Counted from the first letter of the stretch, positions 8,620 through 19,293 are shown. The stretch is 64,000 nucleotides of DNA from Fodinibacter luteus (GCF_039541575.1 NZ_BAABGM010000001.1:1-64000); one strand, 5' to 3'. Program-made: numbers and translations. Notes: generated from the sequence alone by a model not told the origin.

Positions 8620-9045
8620 TCATCGCGGGTAGGGCGAGGGCGGCAGCGGGTGCGGCCAGGAGCCACCGAGCACCCGGTCGACCTCGAGGACGACGACGAC
8701 GCGCTCCGGGTTCGGTCGCGGCACCCGGTAGCGCACGGCGTACCGCTCCTCGGCGTCGCGCACCGACGCGGCGTCCTCGAGCACGCGGGTCATCCCCTCG
8801 AGGGTGACCCACCGCCGGCCCTGCACCTGGCTCAGCGCGGCCCGCCGGCCGGCCCGGGCCTGGTGGACCTTCGCGCTCGACCGGCTCGCGATGACGCGCG
8901 CGACGAGCGCCACGGCATCCCACGTGAAGCCGACCGGAACGACGTGCGGCGACCCGTCCCGGCGCAGCGTCGTCAGGGTCGCGAGGTGCCGCTCGGCGAG
9001 GAACTCCAGGGCCGGGGCGGACAGGTCTGCGGGGTGGGTGGCCAC
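8620..9045 (-). CDS. PPOX-class (pyridoxamine phosphate oxidase-like) F420/FMN protein
   Basis: A 141-residue split-barrel flavin- or F420-binding protein of the PPOX class, likely an oxidoreductase of unknown substrate. The N-terminal FLAERHLATLTTLRRDGSPH, VVPVGF and the following strand pattern with SRSSAKVHQARAG are typical of F420-dependent actinobacterial members. The start is GTG 9045, 12 bases after the alpha-galactosidase stop, so it is in the same transcript. No strong ribosome site is visible. Whether it uses F420, FMN or haem cannot be decided from sequence by eye. Confidence 0.8.
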   Translation of the reverse strand: MATHPADLSAPALEFLAERHLATLTTLRRDGSPHVVPVGFTWDAVALVARVIASRSSAKVHQARAGRRAALSQVQGRRWVTLEGMTRVLEDAASVRDAEERYAVRYRVPRPNPERVVVVLEVDRVLGGSWPHPLPPSPYPR

Positions 9046-9057
9046 CCGGCGAGTGTG

Positions 9058-11256
9058 TCACCCCTGCGCGGGCTCGAGGTGGAGCAGGAAGCCCTGACCG
9101 GGCAGGAGGGCCGGCATGGCCAGCCCGGCCGCGCCGAGGGCCGCGCCGCTGACGACGAGGCCCTCGCCCGTCGCCGCCTCCCACCACGCCGGGGGCTCCA
9201 CCTGCACGGTCACCGGCAGCCCGGCCTCTCGCCGGACCCGCACGCGGTAGGTGCGGCCGGGGTCGAGCCCGGGCAGCGGTACCGCACCGGGGGTGACCCC
9301 GCGGCCGGTGGCGACCTGGACGACGGTGAGGACCGCGGCCGAGCGGTCCGGCGCCACGACCCCTCCGACGTCGATGCTGTCGTCCGGGTGGTCGGACCGC
9401 ACGGCATCGCCGCCGTGGAGCAGCGGCCGCAGCTCGCGGTACAGCGCCGACCACGCCCGCAGCGCCTCGAGCTCGTCCGGGTCGCACGTCGTGATGTCCC
9501 ACTCGAGGCCGGCGTGGCCGCCGAGCGCGACGAGCATGCGCAGCGAGAGGTCGAGGTGCCGGTGGGTCGTGTGCGCCGTCGGTGGGCCGACGTGCGACCC
9601 CATCCGCTCCGGTGGCACGAGCAGGCCGGTCCAGCGCTGGATGGCGACCCGCTCGAGGGCGTCGTTGCAGTCCGAGGTCCACACCCGGTCGGTGCGGGCG
9701 AGGACGCCGAGGTCGACGCGCGCCCCGCCGCTCGAGCACGACTCGATCTCGAGGTCGGGATGCCGCCGGCGCAGCTCGTCGAGCAACCGGTACGTCGCGA
9801 ACGTCTGGGCGCGCACCGCGGGCCGGTCGGTGCCACCGTCGTCGGTGCGCACGGCCTCGTGCAGGTCGCGGTTGTGGTCCCACTTGACGAAGTCGATGCC
9901 GTACGTCCCGATGAGGGCGCTCATCGCCTCGAGGACGTGCGCGAACGCGCCGGGGTCGGCGAGGTCGAGCACGTGCTGGTGGCGCGAGGGGTGCGGCGGG
10001 CCGGCCACCGGGCCGAGGACCCACTCGGGGTGGGCGCGCACGAGGTCGGAGTCGAGGTTGACCATCTCGGGCTCGAACCACAGCCCGAACTGCATGCCGA
10101 GGCCCTTGACGTGGTCGACGAGCGGGCCGAGGCCGTCGGGCCACACGTCGGGCGACACGACCCAGTCGCCGAGCCCGCGGTGGTCGTCGCGCCGTGACCC
10201 GAACCAGCCGTCGTCGAGGACGAACCGCTCGACCCCGATCGACGCCCCGGTGTCGGCGAGCCGCTTGAGGTGGTCGAGGTCGGTCTCGAAGTAGACCGCC
10301 TCCCACGTGTTGAGCACGAGCGGGCGCGGGGTGGAGCGGTAGCCGGCCTGGGCGCGCTGGTGGCGCACGAGGCTGCGGGTCAGCCCGTCGAGGCCCTCGG
10401 TGGAGTGCACGAACACGACGGGGGGCGCGGTGTACGTCTCGCCCGGGCCGAGCCGCAGCTCCCCCGGCGCGAGGGCCTCGCCGCCGCCGATGACCGACGC
10501 GTGCGCCCCGGCGCCCTCGGGAAGCCGCTCGACGAGGTGCTCGTGGTTGCCGCTCCACGCGACGTGGGTGGCCCACACCTCACCCGATCGGAAGCCGAAG
10601 CCGGCCGTGCCGGCGACGAGGAGCAGGGTCGCGTCGTGCCCGGTGCGGCCGCGGCGCCCGGTGCGCAGCCACGTGCCGTCGGCGAGGGGCCGGCGCTGCG
10701 GCGAGCGCTCCCGGCACCACCGCCCGGTGAGGTCGAGCACCTCGTCGGCCCGGGTCGGCAGCGGCAGCACGGCGCGCAGCGCGCCGACGTCGAGCGGGGT
10801 CTCCTCGGTCGACGTGTTCGTCAGCTCGGACCCGACGACGAGCACACCGTGCTCGTCGAGCCGGTAGCGCAGCACCACCTCGGCACCGACGTCGGATGCC
10901 GTCGCGCGCACGACCGCGGTCGCCTCGCCGGCGCCGGCCCTGCCGTTCGTCCCGGGGTCGCCGTCGCCTGCCTCGAGGGTGGCGACCCAGCGCGGGGCCG
11001 TGCGCCCGCCGGCGCGGTGCGCGGCGAAGGCCGGGGTGCCGAGCCACCCCTCGCCGGACGTCGGCAGGACGCTGAGGTGCCACGGCAGGTCGAGCTGGTT
11101 GTGTGGCACCGGTCGGCCGGTGACGAGTGCGACGTCGGCGAGCGCGGCATCCGGCAGGTCGGCGCCCCAGTACGCGACGTGCGGCAGCCCGCCCCCGTCG
11201 CCGGAGAGGACGAGGGCGCAGCCGCCGCCTCGCAGCGTGACCGTGTCGGGCGTCAT
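9058..11256 (-). CDS. Alpha-galactosidase, glycoside hydrolase family 36
   Basis: Predicted GH36 enzyme releasing terminal alpha-galactose (or a related sugar) from oligosaccharides. 732 residues, cytoplasmic (no signal peptide). An N-terminal beta-supersandwich runs to about residue 310, followed by a TIM barrel starting at PLVLNTWEAVYFE. The retaining nucleophile is Asp460 in FVKWDHNRD and the acid/base is Asp529 in TSDCNDALER; FEPEMVN and ESCSSGGARVD are also family motifs. ATG 11256 lies four bases after the purN stop. There is no sugar transporter or LacI-type regulator beside it, so its place inside a purine locus is odd. Confidence 0.92.
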   Translation of the reverse strand: MTPDTVTLRGGGCALVLSGDGGGLPHVAYWGADLPDAALADVALVTGRPVPHNQLDLPWHLSVLPTSGEGWLGTPAFAAHRAGGRTAPRWVATLEAGDGDPGTNGRAGAGEATAVVRATASDVGAEVVLRYRLDEHGVLVVGSELTNTSTEETPLDVGALRAVLPLPTRADEVLDLTGRWCRERSPQRRPLADGTWLRTGRRGRTGHDATLLLVAGTAGFGFRSGEVWATHVAWSGNHEHLVERLPEGAGAHASVIGGGEALAPGELRLGPGETYTAPPVVFVHSTEGLDGLTRSLVRHQRAQAGYRSTPRPLVLNTWEAVYFETDLDHLKRLADTGASIGVERFVLDDGWFGSRRDDHRGLGDWVVSPDVWPDGLGPLVDHVKGLGMQFGLWFEPEMVNLDSDLVRAHPEWVLGPVAGPPHPSRHQHVLDLADPGAFAHVLEAMSALIGTYGIDFVKWDHNRDLHEAVRTDDGGTDRPAVRAQTFATYRLLDELRRRHPDLEIESCSSGGARVDLGVLARTDRVWTSDCNDALERVAIQRWTGLLVPPERMGSHVGPPTAHTTHRHLDLSLRMLVALGGHAGLEWDITTCDPDELEALRAWSALYRELRPLLHGGDAVRSDHPDDSIDVGGVVAPDRSAAVLTVVQVATGRGVTPGAVPLPGLDPGRTYRVRVRREAGLPVTVQVEPPAWWEAATGEGLVVSGAALGAAGLAMPALLPGQGFLLHLEPAQG

Positions 11257-11260
11257 CGCT

Positions 11261-11848
11261 TCAGTCTCCCTGCCAGGACCGGTCGGCCGCGAGGGCGCGC
11301 ACGACGTCGACGAGCATCTCGCGCTCGACGACCTTGATCCGCTCGTGGAGCGACTCGACGGTGTCGTCGTCCTCGACCCGCACGCAGCGCTGGTCGATGA
11401 TCGGGCCGGTGTCGACGCCGGCATCCACCCAGTGGCACGTGCACCCGGTGACCCGCACCCCGTGGGCCATGGCGTCGCGGACGCCATGGGCACCCGGGAA
11501 GCTCGGCAGCAGCGCCGGGTGGGTGTTGACGACGCGGTGGGAACCGAGGACCGCCGGGCCGAGCACCTTCATGAAGCCGGCCGACACGACGAGGTCGGGG
11601 TCGACCGCCGAGATCTGCCGTTCGAGGTCGAGGTCCCAGTCGGCACGCGTGAGGTAGTCGGGCACGCGGCAGACGAACGTCGGGATGCCGGCCGTCGCGG
11701 CGCGCTCGACGCCGAGCGTCCCGTCACGGTCGGCTCCCACGGCGAGGAGCCGGAAGGGCGCGCCGTCGCCGGCGGCGGCGTCGATGAGGGCCTGCAGGTT
11801 GCTGCCCGCCCCGGAGACGAGGACGACGACGCGCAGTGGCGAGGTCAC
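11261..11848 (-). CDS. purN: Phosphoribosylglycinamide formyltransferase
   Basis: Transfers a formyl group from 10-formyl-THF to GAR, the third step of purine synthesis. 195 residues, typical length. The phosphate loop SGAGSNLQAL lies near residues 12-21. The catalytic triad is Asn108 and His110 in VVNTHPALLPSFPG and Asp146 in DAGVDTGPI. The GTG start at 11848 overlaps the perM stop by four bases (GTGA), and GGAGG lies eight bases upstream. Downstream, four bases separate it from the alpha-galactosidase gene rather than from purH, which is the usual partner. Confidence 0.96.
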   Translation of the reverse strand: MTSPLRVVVLVSGAGSNLQALIDAAAGDGAPFRLLAVGADRDGTLGVERAATAGIPTFVCRVPDYLTRADWDLDLERQISAVDPDLVVSAGFMKVLGPAVLGSHRVVNTHPALLPSFPGAHGVRDAMAHGVRVTGCTCHWVDAGVDTGPIIDQRCVRVEDDDTVESLHERIKVVEREMLVDVVRALAADRSWQGD

Positions 11849-13116
11849 CGGCGCAGCCTCCACGCGTCGCGCACCACGACGACGAGGGCGCCGAGGCACA
11901 GCTCGGCGAGCAGCGCCAGGAACAGCCGGCCGGCGGGGGCCCCGACGTCGGCGAGCCGGAACTGCCCGACCGAGCCCCCGGCGAGGACGTCGAGCCCGGC
12001 GATGACCAGGGCGGTCGTGACGCAGGCCCAGAACGCGACGGCCAGCTTCGTCCGGAGCCGGGACAGCCGGGCCACCTCGGACAGCGCCCGCCGAGCGGCG
12101 TGGGCCCCGACCCCGACGACGACGAGGCCGCCGAGGGCGACGAACCACGGGAACGCCCCGGGCCGGGGCAGCGCAGCGAGCACCGGCACCATGGGGAGCA
12201 GCCCACCCTCGGCACCCGACCACGTCACGTCGCCGCCGTCGACGACGCGGAAACCGGGCCCCGCGAGGAACGACACCGCCCACAGGGCGAGGTTCGGCAG
12301 GGAGGCCACCTGGGCGAGGGCGAGGACGACCCCACCGAGCCCCGCTGCCGCGACCCCCTCGGAGATCGTCGAGACCTCCCCCCACGCCAGCGCGACCGCG
12401 GCCACGACGGCGACCAGGCCCGCCGCGAGCAGCACCCCGGCGCCGGCGAGCCCCGGCCGCACCCCGCGTCGGATCGTGTCGGGGACCCGTGCGAGGGACA
12501 ACCGGGGTCCGAGGACGTCCGGGTCGTCGAGGGCGACCGGTCGCAGCGCGAGGGCGAGGGCGGCCAGCGGCACGAGGACCGAGGGCACGACGAGCGAGAG
12601 CGGGCCCACGCGGACCGGACCGGCGAAGGTGAGCGCCACCGCGCCGACGACGGCGCCGGCATACCCGGCCCACCACGCGCCGAGTGCGGCGGCCAGGGGC
12701 GTGGGCAGGAGCCCCCACCAGTACTCACCGTCGGTCGAGACGTCGACCATCGCCTCCCTCGCCCCGAGCCACGCGACGAGCACGAGCAGCGCGAGGCCGG
12801 CGAGCGGCACGAGCGAGACCGTCACCCCACCCACCGCCACGTGGGCACCCGACGTGAGCAGCCACAGCGCGGCGCCGGTGCCGACGGCCTGCCCGGGGGT
12901 GCCCGCACCGACCGGCTCGACGAGCCACGCCAGCACGACCGGACCCACGACGACGAGCACCGACGCGAGCCCGGTGAGCAGCCCGACGACGCCGGCGCGC
13001 TGCCAGCCGGCACCCACCGCCTCGCCGCCGGGGGCTGTCGGCGTGCCGGGCTCACCGGCATCCGCCGGCTCGGAGGAACCGGGAAGGACGGCACGCAGTC
13101 GCTCGGTGACGGTCAT
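11845..13116 (-). CDS. perM: DUF6350 membrane protein, PerM-like cell division protein
   Basis: A 423-residue polytopic membrane protein with a short hydrophilic N-terminus (about 35 residues) and roughly ten hydrophobic segments. The conserved STDGEYWWGLLPTP and GPGFRVVDGGDVTWSGAEGG-type loops identify the DUF6350 family. M. tuberculosis PerM (Rv0955), reported to stabilise division proteins and aid persistence, lies next to purN and purH in the same order, supporting orthology. The stop overlaps purN. Function in this organism is inferred from synteny. Confidence 0.8.
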   Translation of the reverse strand: MTVTERLRAVLPGSSEPADAGEPGTPTAPGGEAVGAGWQRAGVVGLLTGLASVLVVVGPVVLAWLVEPVGAGTPGQAVGTGAALWLLTSGAHVAVGGVTVSLVPLAGLALLVLVAWLGAREAMVDVSTDGEYWWGLLPTPLAAALGAWWAGYAGAVVGAVALTFAGPVRVGPLSLVVPSVLVPLAALALALRPVALDDPDVLGPRLSLARVPDTIRRGVRPGLAGAGVLLAAGLVAVVAAVALAWGEVSTISEGVAAAGLGGVVLALAQVASLPNLALWAVSFLAGPGFRVVDGGDVTWSGAEGGLLPMVPVLAALPRPGAFPWFVALGGLVVVGVGAHAARRALSEVARLSRLRTKLAVAFWACVTTALVIAGLDVLAGGSVGQFRLADVGAPAGRLFLALLAELCLGALVVVVRDAWRLRR

Positions 13117-13208
13117 CGCGACCAGTGTGCGCGAGAACCGCCCGGAAGTGTCCGAGCAACGCCGCGGCGACCCCGGCCGGGAGCTGACCCGAGAACTCCG
13201 CGGAACGG
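13117..13208. other. Short spacer between sucD and perM
   Basis: Ninety-two bases with no gene. No strong hairpin or promoter is obvious; a GAGAACCGC near 13131 and GAACTCCGCGGAAC near 13191 give weak symmetry only. SucCD and perM-purN may be read as one transcript. Confidence 0.3.
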
Positions 13209-14102
13209 TCAGCCGGCGAGGCCCTGCATGATCTCGCGCATCAGCCCGGCCGTCTCGGAGGGCGTCTTGCCGACCTTGACCCCGGCGGCCTCGAGGGCCT
13301 CCTTCTTCGCCTGCGCCGTTCCGGACGAGCCGGACACGATGGCGCCCGCGTGACCCATCGTCTTGCCCTCGGGGGCGGTGAAGCCGGCGACGTACCCGAC
13401 GACCGGCTTCGTCACGTGCTCCTTGATGTAGGCGGCGGCGCGCTCCTCGGCATCCCCGCCGATCTCGCCGATCATGACGATCGCGTCGGTGTCGGGGTCG
13501 TTCTGGAAGGCCTCGAGGCAGTCGATGTGCGTCGTGCCGATGACCGGGTCGCCACCGATGCCGACCGCGGAGGAGAACCCGAAGTCCCGCAGCTCGTACA
13601 TCATCTGGTAGGTCAGCGTGCCCGACTTCGAGACGAGGCCGATGCGGCCGGGGCCCGAGATGTCCGCCGGGATGATGCCGGCGTTCGAGGCCCCGGGGCT
13701 GATCAGGCCGGGGCAGTTCGGCCCGACGATGCGTGTCGTGCCCTTGTCCTTGGCGTAGTTGTAGAACTCCGCGGTGTCCCGCACGGCGACGCCCTCGGTG
13801 ATGACGACGGCGAGCGGGATGCCGGCGTCGATCGCCTCGGTCGTGGCGGCCTTCGTGAACTGGGCCGGGACGAAGATGACGGTGACGTCGGCGCCGGTGG
13901 CCTGAACCGCCTCGGCGACGGTGCCGAACACGGGGACGGTCGTGCCGCCCTCGAACTCGACGGTCGTGCCGGCCTTGCGGGGGTTGACGCCGCCGACGAC
14001 GGCGGTGCCGGAGCGCAGCATCCGCTGCGTGTGCTTCATGCCCTCGGAGCCGGTCATGCCCTGGACGATGACCTTGGAGTCTGCGGTGAGGAAGATGGCC
14101 AT
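13209..14102 (-). CDS. sucD: Succinyl-CoA synthetase subunit alpha
   Basis: Binds CoA and carries the phosphohistidine in the TCA-cycle reaction succinyl-CoA + NDP + Pi = succinate + CoA + NTP. 297 residues. The CoA-binding Rossmann fold begins at KVIVQGMTGSEGMKHTQRM, IVGPNCPGLISP is the family signature, and His251 in MGHAGAIVSG is the phosphorylated residue. The ATG at 14102 is the family start; the open frame before it overlaps sucC. It lies 34 bases downstream of sucC in the usual sucCD order. Confidence 0.97.
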   Translation of the reverse strand: MAIFLTADSKVIVQGMTGSEGMKHTQRMLRSGTAVVGGVNPRKAGTTVEFEGGTTVPVFGTVAEAVQATGADVTVIFVPAQFTKAATTEAIDAGIPLAVVITEGVAVRDTAEFYNYAKDKGTTRIVGPNCPGLISPGASNAGIIPADISGPGRIGLVSKSGTLTYQMMYELRDFGFSSAVGIGGDPVIGTTHIDCLEAFQNDPDTDAIVMIGEIGGDAEERAAAYIKEHVTKPVVGYVAGFTAPEGKTMGHAGAIVSGSSGTAQAKKEALEAAGVKVGKTPSETAGLMREIMQGLAG

Positions 14103-14136
14103 GGGTGTCTCGTGTCTCTCTGCTCGCGCTCGGTGG

Positions 14137-15315
14137 TCAGTTCTGGGAGGCCAGCTCGGCAGCCCTGCGGGCGGCGCCGTCCATGGTCTCCTCGATGATG
14201 ACGCGAGGGTGGTTGCGCTCGGCGAGGATGCGGCGACCCTCCTCGACGTTGTTGCCGTCGAGGCGGACGACGAGCGGTCGGTCCTCCTCGTCGCCGAGGG
14301 CGTCGAGCGCCCCGACGATGCCGTTGGCCACGGCGTCGCACGCGGTGATGCCGCCGAAGACGTTGACGAAGACGCTCTTGACCTGGGGGTCGCTGAGGAT
14401 GATGTGCAGTCCGTCGGCCATGACCTCGGCGCTCGCGCCGCCCCCGATGTCGAGGAAGTTCGCGGGCCGCTGGCCGCCGAACTCCTCACCGGCGTAGGCG
14501 ACGACGTCGAGCGTGCTCATGACGAGCCCGGCGCCGTTGCCGATGATGCCGACGGAGCCGTCGAGCTTGACGTAGTTGAGGTCCTTCTCCTTGGCCGCGG
14601 TCTCGAGCGGGTCGGTCGCGCTCGTGTCCTCGAGCGCGGCGTGGTCGGGCTGACGGAAGAAGGCGTTCTCGTCGAGCGTCACCTTGCCGTCGAGGGCGAC
14701 GATGTCGCCGGCGGCGGTCTTGACGAGCGGGTTGACCTCGACGAGCGTGGCGTCCTCGTCGCGGTAGACGACCCAGAGCCGCTTGAGCACCGGCTCGACC
14801 TTCGCGGCGGTCTCGGCGTCGAAACCCGCCTGCTCGACGATCTCGCGGGCCTTGGCGTCGTCGATGCCGACGTTCGGGTCGACGGTGACGCGGGCGAGGG
14901 CCTCGGGGCGCTCGACGGCGAGCTGCTCGATGTCCATCCCCCCCTCGGTGGAGCACATGGCGAGGTAGCTGCGGTGGGCGCGGTCGAGGAGGATCGAGAA
15001 GTAGTACTCCTCGGCGATCTGGGCGCCCTGGGCGATCATCACCTGGTGCACGGTGTGGCCCTTGATGTCCATGCCGAGGATCGCGCGGGCGTGCTCCTCG
15101 GCCTCGTCGGTCGTCTTCGCGACCTTGACCCCGCCCGCCTTCCCCCGGCCGCCGGTCTTGACCTGGGCCTTGACGACGGTCACCCCGCCGCTCGCCGCGC
15201 CGATGCGCTCGGCGGCCGCCCGGGCCTCCTCGGGGGTCGTGGCGACGGCCCCTGCGAGCACGGGGACACCGTGCTTCTCGAACACGTCACGGGCCTGGTA
15301 CTCGAAGAGATCCAC
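14137..15315 (-). CDS. sucC: Succinyl-CoA synthetase subunit beta
   Basis: ATP-grasp subunit that binds nucleotide and succinate, partner of SucD. 392 residues starting with the conserved DLFEYQARDVFEKHGVPV. The KAQVKTGGRGKAGGVK segment binds nucleotide, LVEVNPLV supplies metal ligands, and GIIGNGAGLVMST and VNVFGGITACD are succinate-site motifs. The start is GTG 15315. A plausible promoter lies about 45 bases upstream. Gene order pcrA - M23 peptidase - sucC - sucD - perM - purN is the same as I recall in mycobacteria. Confidence 0.97.
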   Translation of the reverse strand: MDLFEYQARDVFEKHGVPVLAGAVATTPEEARAAAERIGAASGGVTVVKAQVKTGGRGKAGGVKVAKTTDEAEEHARAILGMDIKGHTVHQVMIAQGAQIAEEYYFSILLDRAHRSYLAMCSTEGGMDIEQLAVERPEALARVTVDPNVGIDDAKAREIVEQAGFDAETAAKVEPVLKRLWVVYRDEDATLVEVNPLVKTAAGDIVALDGKVTLDENAFFRQPDHAALEDTSATDPLETAAKEKDLNYVKLDGSVGIIGNGAGLVMSTLDVVAYAGEEFGGQRPANFLDIGGGASAEVMADGLHIILSDPQVKSVFVNVFGGITACDAVANGIVGALDALGDEEDRPLVVRLDGNNVEEGRRILAERNHPRVIIEETMDGAARRAAELASQN

Positions 15316-15359
15316 GGGGCGATCCGTCCTCACTGTCGGCGGTGGGTGGTCCGCTGCGG

Positions 15360-15388
15360 AGCCTAACGGGGCGGCCGTTCCCTGTCGT
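15360..15388 (-). promoter_or_regulatory. Candidate sucC promoter
   Basis: On the minus strand TAGGCT (15360-15365) and ACGACA (15383-15388) are separated by 17 bases, a normal -10/-35 layout. The start site would be about 38 bases before the sucC GTG. Confidence 0.45.
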
Positions 15389-15617
15389 GGCCCGGGGCGC
15401 TGCCGGGCGCCGGGTGGGAGGGATCTCACGCCCGAACGGTCACTGGCGGCGACGACCGGCGTCGACTGCCGGATGCCGTCCGCCCACCGGCTGCCTCGCG
15501 ACACGCCCGGGAGCGTGGGTCGGGTGAGCGGGATCACAGGACGCGCAGACCCGCACGTCACCCGGGGGTTTCCAGGTTTCGTGCAGCCTCGGCTCCCCGG
15601 GGGCAGAGGGGTGGTTT

Positions 15618-15645
15618 TTGTGTCACGGAATGGTCACGCTACGGT
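15618..15645 (+). promoter_or_regulatory. Promoter of M23 peptidase with MtrA-like direct repeat
   Basis: TTGTGT (15618-15623) and TACGGT (15640-15645) are 16 bases apart and form a plausible promoter. Inside it, GTCAC at 15622-15626 and 15633-15637 are spaced by exactly six bases, the MtrA-type arrangement also seen at 53-68. MtrA is known to control cell-wall hydrolases in actinobacteria, and the repeat overlaps the core promoter, so repression is plausible. Confidence 0.5.
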
Positions 15646-15681
15646 GGATCAGCCCCGTCACCGCCCCTGAGGTCTTTCCCT

Positions 15682-16467
15682 GTGAGTTCCCTGCCCTACC
15701 AGGGGCGCCACTATGCCGGACGACACCGTCAGTCCCGCCGTGCGCGCCTGCCCCGAGCCTTCAGCTCGAGCTTCGTCCTGCCCACGACGGCAGCGGCAGC
15801 TCTCGTCGTGACCGCGACCGGGGCGACGATGGCCGAGTCCGCTCCCGCTCCCCTCACGCTCGACCTCTCCGGGCAGCAGACGGCCTTGGCACGCACCGAG
15901 CAGGTCGCCGACGACGCGATGGTCACCGACCTCGCCCAGCGCCGGCAGGCCTCGTCGATGCAGACCGCCGCCCTCCAGGGCCGTGTCGAGGCGCAGCAGC
16001 GCGCAGCCCGCGACGCCAAGCGCAAGGCCGCGGCAGCGGCAGCGGCGCGCGCCAAGGCGGCGCGCGAGGGCAAGCGCTGGGTCAAGCCGATCCGCACCGG
16101 CACCCGCACGTCCGGCTTCGGCTGGCGATGGGGCAAGACCCACGACGGCCTCGACGTCGGGGCACCGACCGGCACCCCGTTGTACGCCATGTCGAGGGGC
16201 ACGGTCATCTCGGCCGGGTTCGTCTCGAGCTTCGGTGGCAAGGTCGAGATCCGCTACTGGGACGGCACCGTGTCCTGGTACGCGCACATGAGCAAGATCA
16301 GCGTCAGCGAGGGCCAGAGCGTCATGCCCGGCGACCGTGTCGGGTCGGTCGGCAACACCGGCAACTCGTTCGGGTCGCACCTGCACATCGAGATCCACCC
16401 GACGGGCGGCGACAACCCGGTCAACCCGTACCCCTGGCTGCAGAAGAAGGGCATCCTCGTCGGCTGA
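15682..16467 (+). CDS. M23-family cell-wall metallopeptidase
   Basis: Predicted secreted or membrane-anchored peptidoglycan endopeptidase (lysostaphin-like). 261 residues: a basic N-terminus, a hydrophobic export segment at about 27-50, an Ala/Lys/Arg-rich coiled-coil stretch at 80-130, and the M23 domain from 135. Zinc ligands are His154 and Asp158 (THDGLDVG) and His235 of SHLHIEIH; His near 204 (YAHM) is the catalytic partner. The GTG start fits the gap to GAGG upstream. It is divergent from sucC and convergent with pcrA, as Rv0950c is in M. tuberculosis. Confidence 0.92.
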   Translation: MSSLPYQGRHYAGRHRQSRRARLPRAFSSSFVLPTTAAAALVVTATGATMAESAPAPLTLDLSGQQTALARTEQVADDAMVTDLAQRRQASSMQTAALQGRVEAQQRAARDAKRKAAAAAAARAKAAREGKRWVKPIRTGTRTSGFGWRWGKTHDGLDVGAPTGTPLYAMSRGTVISAGFVSSFGGKVEIRYWDGTVSWYAHMSKISVSEGQSVMPGDRVGSVGNTGNSFGSHLHIEIHPTGGDNPVNPYPWLQKKGILVG

Positions 16468-16491
16468 GCCCCGCGTGGCTGAGCCCCGCGT
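16462..16491. repeat. 15-bp perfect tandem duplication at the end of the M23 gene
   Basis: GGCTGAGCCCCGCGT occurs twice in a row at 16462-16476 and 16477-16491. The first copy contains the stop codon of the M23 peptidase, so the duplication adds only non-coding sequence. Confidence 0.8.
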
Positions 16492-16500
16492 GGCCCGATG

Positions 16501-16522
16501 GGCCGGCCGGTCGTGGCCGGCC
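16501..16522. terminator. Bidirectional GC-rich hairpin between M23 gene and pcrA
   Basis: GGCCGGCC at 16501-16508 pairs with GGCCGGCC at 16515-16522 around a six-base loop. It lies between two convergent genes and has no U tract, like many actinobacterial terminators. Confidence 0.55.
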
Positions 16523-16536
16523 GAGCCGCGGCGCGC

Positions 16537-18981
<2,445 letters not shown>

Positions 18982-19048
18982 GTCGGGGCCAACCCTACGT
19001 CGCCGGACCGACGACGCCGACGTCGCGCCCGAGGCAGGGGCACGACGA

Positions 19049-19082
19049 GGCGGCCGGGACCACCACCGAGGTCCCGGCCGCC
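19049..19082 (-). terminator. Strong hairpin between small ORF and pcrA
   Basis: GGCGGCCGGGAC (19049-19060) pairs perfectly with GTCCCGGCCGCC (19071-19082) around a ten-base loop. On the minus strand it lies between the small ORF (19108-19221) and pcrA, so it may end the small transcript or protect the pcrA mRNA 5' end. There is no U tract. Confidence 0.6.
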
Positions 19083-19107
19083 CGTGGCGGGTGCGCTCCG
19101 CAGGGGC

Positions 19108-19221
19108 TCAGGAGCGCGTCACCGCCGGATCGTGCGGCTGTCGGAGGGTCAGCCGCACCGGGGGTCGTCGATCGTCTCGTCCGACGCGGTCGTCGGCGAG
19201 GAGGGCCTGGGTGCTGCTCAT
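19108..19221 (-). CDS. Predicted small protein (37 aa) with own promoter
   Basis: A 37-codon reading frame starting MSSTQALLADDRVG and ending DPAVTRS, with an Arg-rich middle. I do not recognise it. Support comes from its signals: GGAGG five bases before the ATG, an almost consensus promoter (TGGACA-17-TAACGT) about 40 bases upstream, and a 12-bp hairpin after the stop. The start lies about 37 bases from the expected transcript start. It could instead be an sRNA or a leader peptide for pcrA, whose start is 126 bases downstream. Protein-level evidence is lacking. Confidence 0.4.
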   Translation of the reverse strand: MSSTQALLADDRVGRDDRRPPVRLTLRQPHDPAVTRS

Positions 19222-19264
19222 GGGCGCCTCCCTCTCTGCCGTCGGGCGTTGGTCCGTGGAGGAG

Positions 19265-19293
19265 ACGTTAAAGGTTTGTCGAGTGTCTGTCCA
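19265..19293 (-). promoter_or_regulatory. Near-consensus promoter of the small gene
   Basis: On the minus strand TGGACA (19288-19293) and TAACGT (19265-19270) are separated by exactly 17 bases. The local sequence is clearly more AT-rich than its surroundings. Expected start site is near 19258. Confidence 0.6.

Noticed and set aside
8620..9045. F420 biosynthesis link between the PPOX protein and the CofE-like fusion
   Set aside because: The two genes are 26 kb apart, and the CofE-like family occurs in bacteria without F420, so proximity in the window is not evidence of a shared pathway.
15540..15681. Possible c-di-AMP (ydaO) riboswitch before the M23 peptidase
   Set aside because: Such riboswitches often precede actinobacterial wall hydrolases, so I looked for one, but the conserved blocks are not present and a promoter with a short leader explains the region better.
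19108..19221. RiPP precursor ending DETIDDPRCG in another frame
   Set aside because: The frame has a stop at its head (the ATGA of the small ORF) and no start codon, and no modifying enzyme is near.
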